Shown: positions 5,682-6,353 of the stretch, one piece after another
Position numbering within the stretch: position 1 is the first letter of the stretch
How the letters are laid out: every line of letters starts with the position of its first letter
Origin: Bacteroidota bacterium
GTDB lineage: Bacteria; Bacteroidota; Bacteroidia; Chitinophagales; Chitinophagaceae
Assembly: GCA_023423015.1 (NCBI GenBank)
Contig: JAFAGE010000342.1
Span: 1-6,353 of the forward strand
DNA length: 6,353 nucleotides
Direction: 5' to 3'
Position numbers and translations under genes: made by a program
The notes under the pieces: model-generated
What the model saw: the letters and a program-made list of their open reading frames with translations, nothing else
Database searches by the model: none
What the model was told of the DNA's origin: nothing

Positions 5682-6353
5682 GGAAACTTTTTAAATACGG
5701 TGTACCGCAATATGATTTCGAGAAGCAGAAACAATGCGCCAGCCAATGCAAAAGGAAAAAACTTTTCACTGAATCTTTTCAACGCTGTGATTTCGACTTT
5801 TGACTTTTCCAGTTTGTCGATTTCAGAATAAATCTGTTCGAGGCTTGCATTGTCGCGAGCGCGAAAATACAATCCACCCGTTTCAGCAGCGATCTCCCGC
5901 ATCAGTTCTTCGTTGATATTCACCTTCTGCTTTCGCATTGTTACCTGTCCATCTTCCGACTGCATAGGAGCAGCGGCAAAACCTTCTGTTGCCATGCCGA
6001 TGGTGTACACCTTAATACCGATAGCTTTTGCTATTTCCTTTGCTGCAGTCGGATCCAGGAGCCCGCCCTGGTTTTCCCCGTCAGTCAGAAGGATAACGAT
6101 CCGGGATTTTGCTTTGCTATCCTTCAATCTTTCTACGCTTGTAGCTAGCCCGTCACCGATGGCGGTTCCATCTGCGAGGTAGCCGGTTTGTGCGTTGATG
6201 ATCTGGGTGCGAAGTGTATTTCGGTCCATGGTGATGGGTGCCGATGTAAAACTTTCTCCCGCAAATATTACGAGGCCGATTCTGTCCGTAGGCCGTTTGT
6301 CAATGAAGCTGATGGCTACGCGTTTCATAGCTTCAAGCCTGTTAGGCGTAAAA
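5678..6353 (-). CDS. batA: BatA-like VWA-domain membrane protein (5' end missing)
   Basis: The last 224 residues of a Bat (Bacteroides aerotolerance) VWA protein are present; the reading frame is open to the right edge, so the true start lies outside. The fragment begins FTPNRLEAMKRVAISF, the segment that normally follows the DxSxS part of the metal site, which would therefore lie just beyond the edge. Remaining metal-site elements are visible: T63 in DGTAIGDGL and D91 in LLTDGENQGG. Residues RIGLVIFAGESFTSAP (24-39) are a family hallmark. A C-terminal membrane helix (about 197-219, FPFALAGALFLLLEIILRY) is followed by the short basic tail FKKFP, so the VWA domain probably faces the periplasm. 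Bat proteins usually work beside a MoxR ATPase and other Bat proteins; their exact role, linked to envelope integrity or stress, is unsettled. Here the next gene is rsgA rather than batB. BatA fits better than BatB from the C-terminus, but this is a judgement by eye. Confidence 0.88.
   Translation of the reverse strand, partial: FTPNRLEAMKRVAISFIDKRPTDRIGLVIFAGESFTSAPITMDRNTLRTQIINAQTGYLADGTAIGDGLATSVERLKDSKAKSRIVILLTDGENQGGLLDPTAAKEIAKAIGIKVYTIGMATEGFAAAPMQSEDGQVTMRKQKVNINEELMREIAAETGGLYFRARDNASLEQIYSEIDKLEKSKVEITALKRFSEKFFPFALAGALFLLLEIILRYTVFKKFP

Noticed and set aside
5850..6182. A 110-codon open frame on the plus strand inside batA
   Set aside because: It is antisense to a clearly conserved VWA domain and its composition does not look like a real protein.
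5678..6328. ATG at 6328 as the start of the VWA protein
   Set aside because: The frame stays open to the window edge, and the upstream residues FTPNRLEA continue the family sequence, so this Met is internal.
1..6353. Defence system, mobile element, CRISPR array or riboswitch
   Set aside because: All long reading frames fit ordinary chromosomal families, and I saw no direct-repeat array, transposase, terminal repeats or structured RNA leader.

Overview
The window looks like ordinary chromosomal DNA from a Bacteroidota bacterium, most likely of the Chitinophagaceae/Chitinophagales type. The signs are a BatA-type von Willebrand factor A (VWA) protein, a periplasmic TolB-propeller/amidohydrolase fusion protein, an apparent lack of Shine-Dalgarno sequences, and promoter-like boxes close to the Bacteroidota pattern TTG-N19/20-TAnnTTTG. 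Base composition looks even (mid-40s % GC by eye). I see no insertion sequence, phage gene, CRISPR array, tRNA or rRNA.

Layout. Positions 1-2299 (minus) hold the first 766 codons of a large secreted protein: signal peptide, TolB/WD40-like propeller blades, a charged linker, and the first strand of an amidohydrolase domain that runs off the left edge. A 67-bp gap with a candidate promoter follows. Positions 2367-3557 (minus) encode a class III PLP aminotransferase. A 40-bp divergent gap with an inverted repeat separates it from a gamma-carbonic-anhydrase-like hexapeptide protein (3598-4113, plus). Two small plus-strand genes follow: a 62-aa probable lipoprotein (4191-4379) and a 110-aa protein I cannot assign (4404-4736). 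These converge on a minus-strand pair, batA (5678 to beyond the right edge) and rsgA (4761-5681), whose ends overlap by 4 bp.

How they relate. The only clear operon is batA-rsgA, with ATGA stop/start coupling. The aminotransferase and the gamma-CA-like gene share a very short divergent control region but have no obvious metabolic link. The other neighbours look like housekeeping genes.

I did not find a convincing undescribed system. The points worth a second look are the two small uncharacterised proteins, active-site differences in the aminotransferase, inverted repeats placed in two candidate promoters, the batA-rsgA junction, and the long linker in the propeller/amidohydrolase protein.
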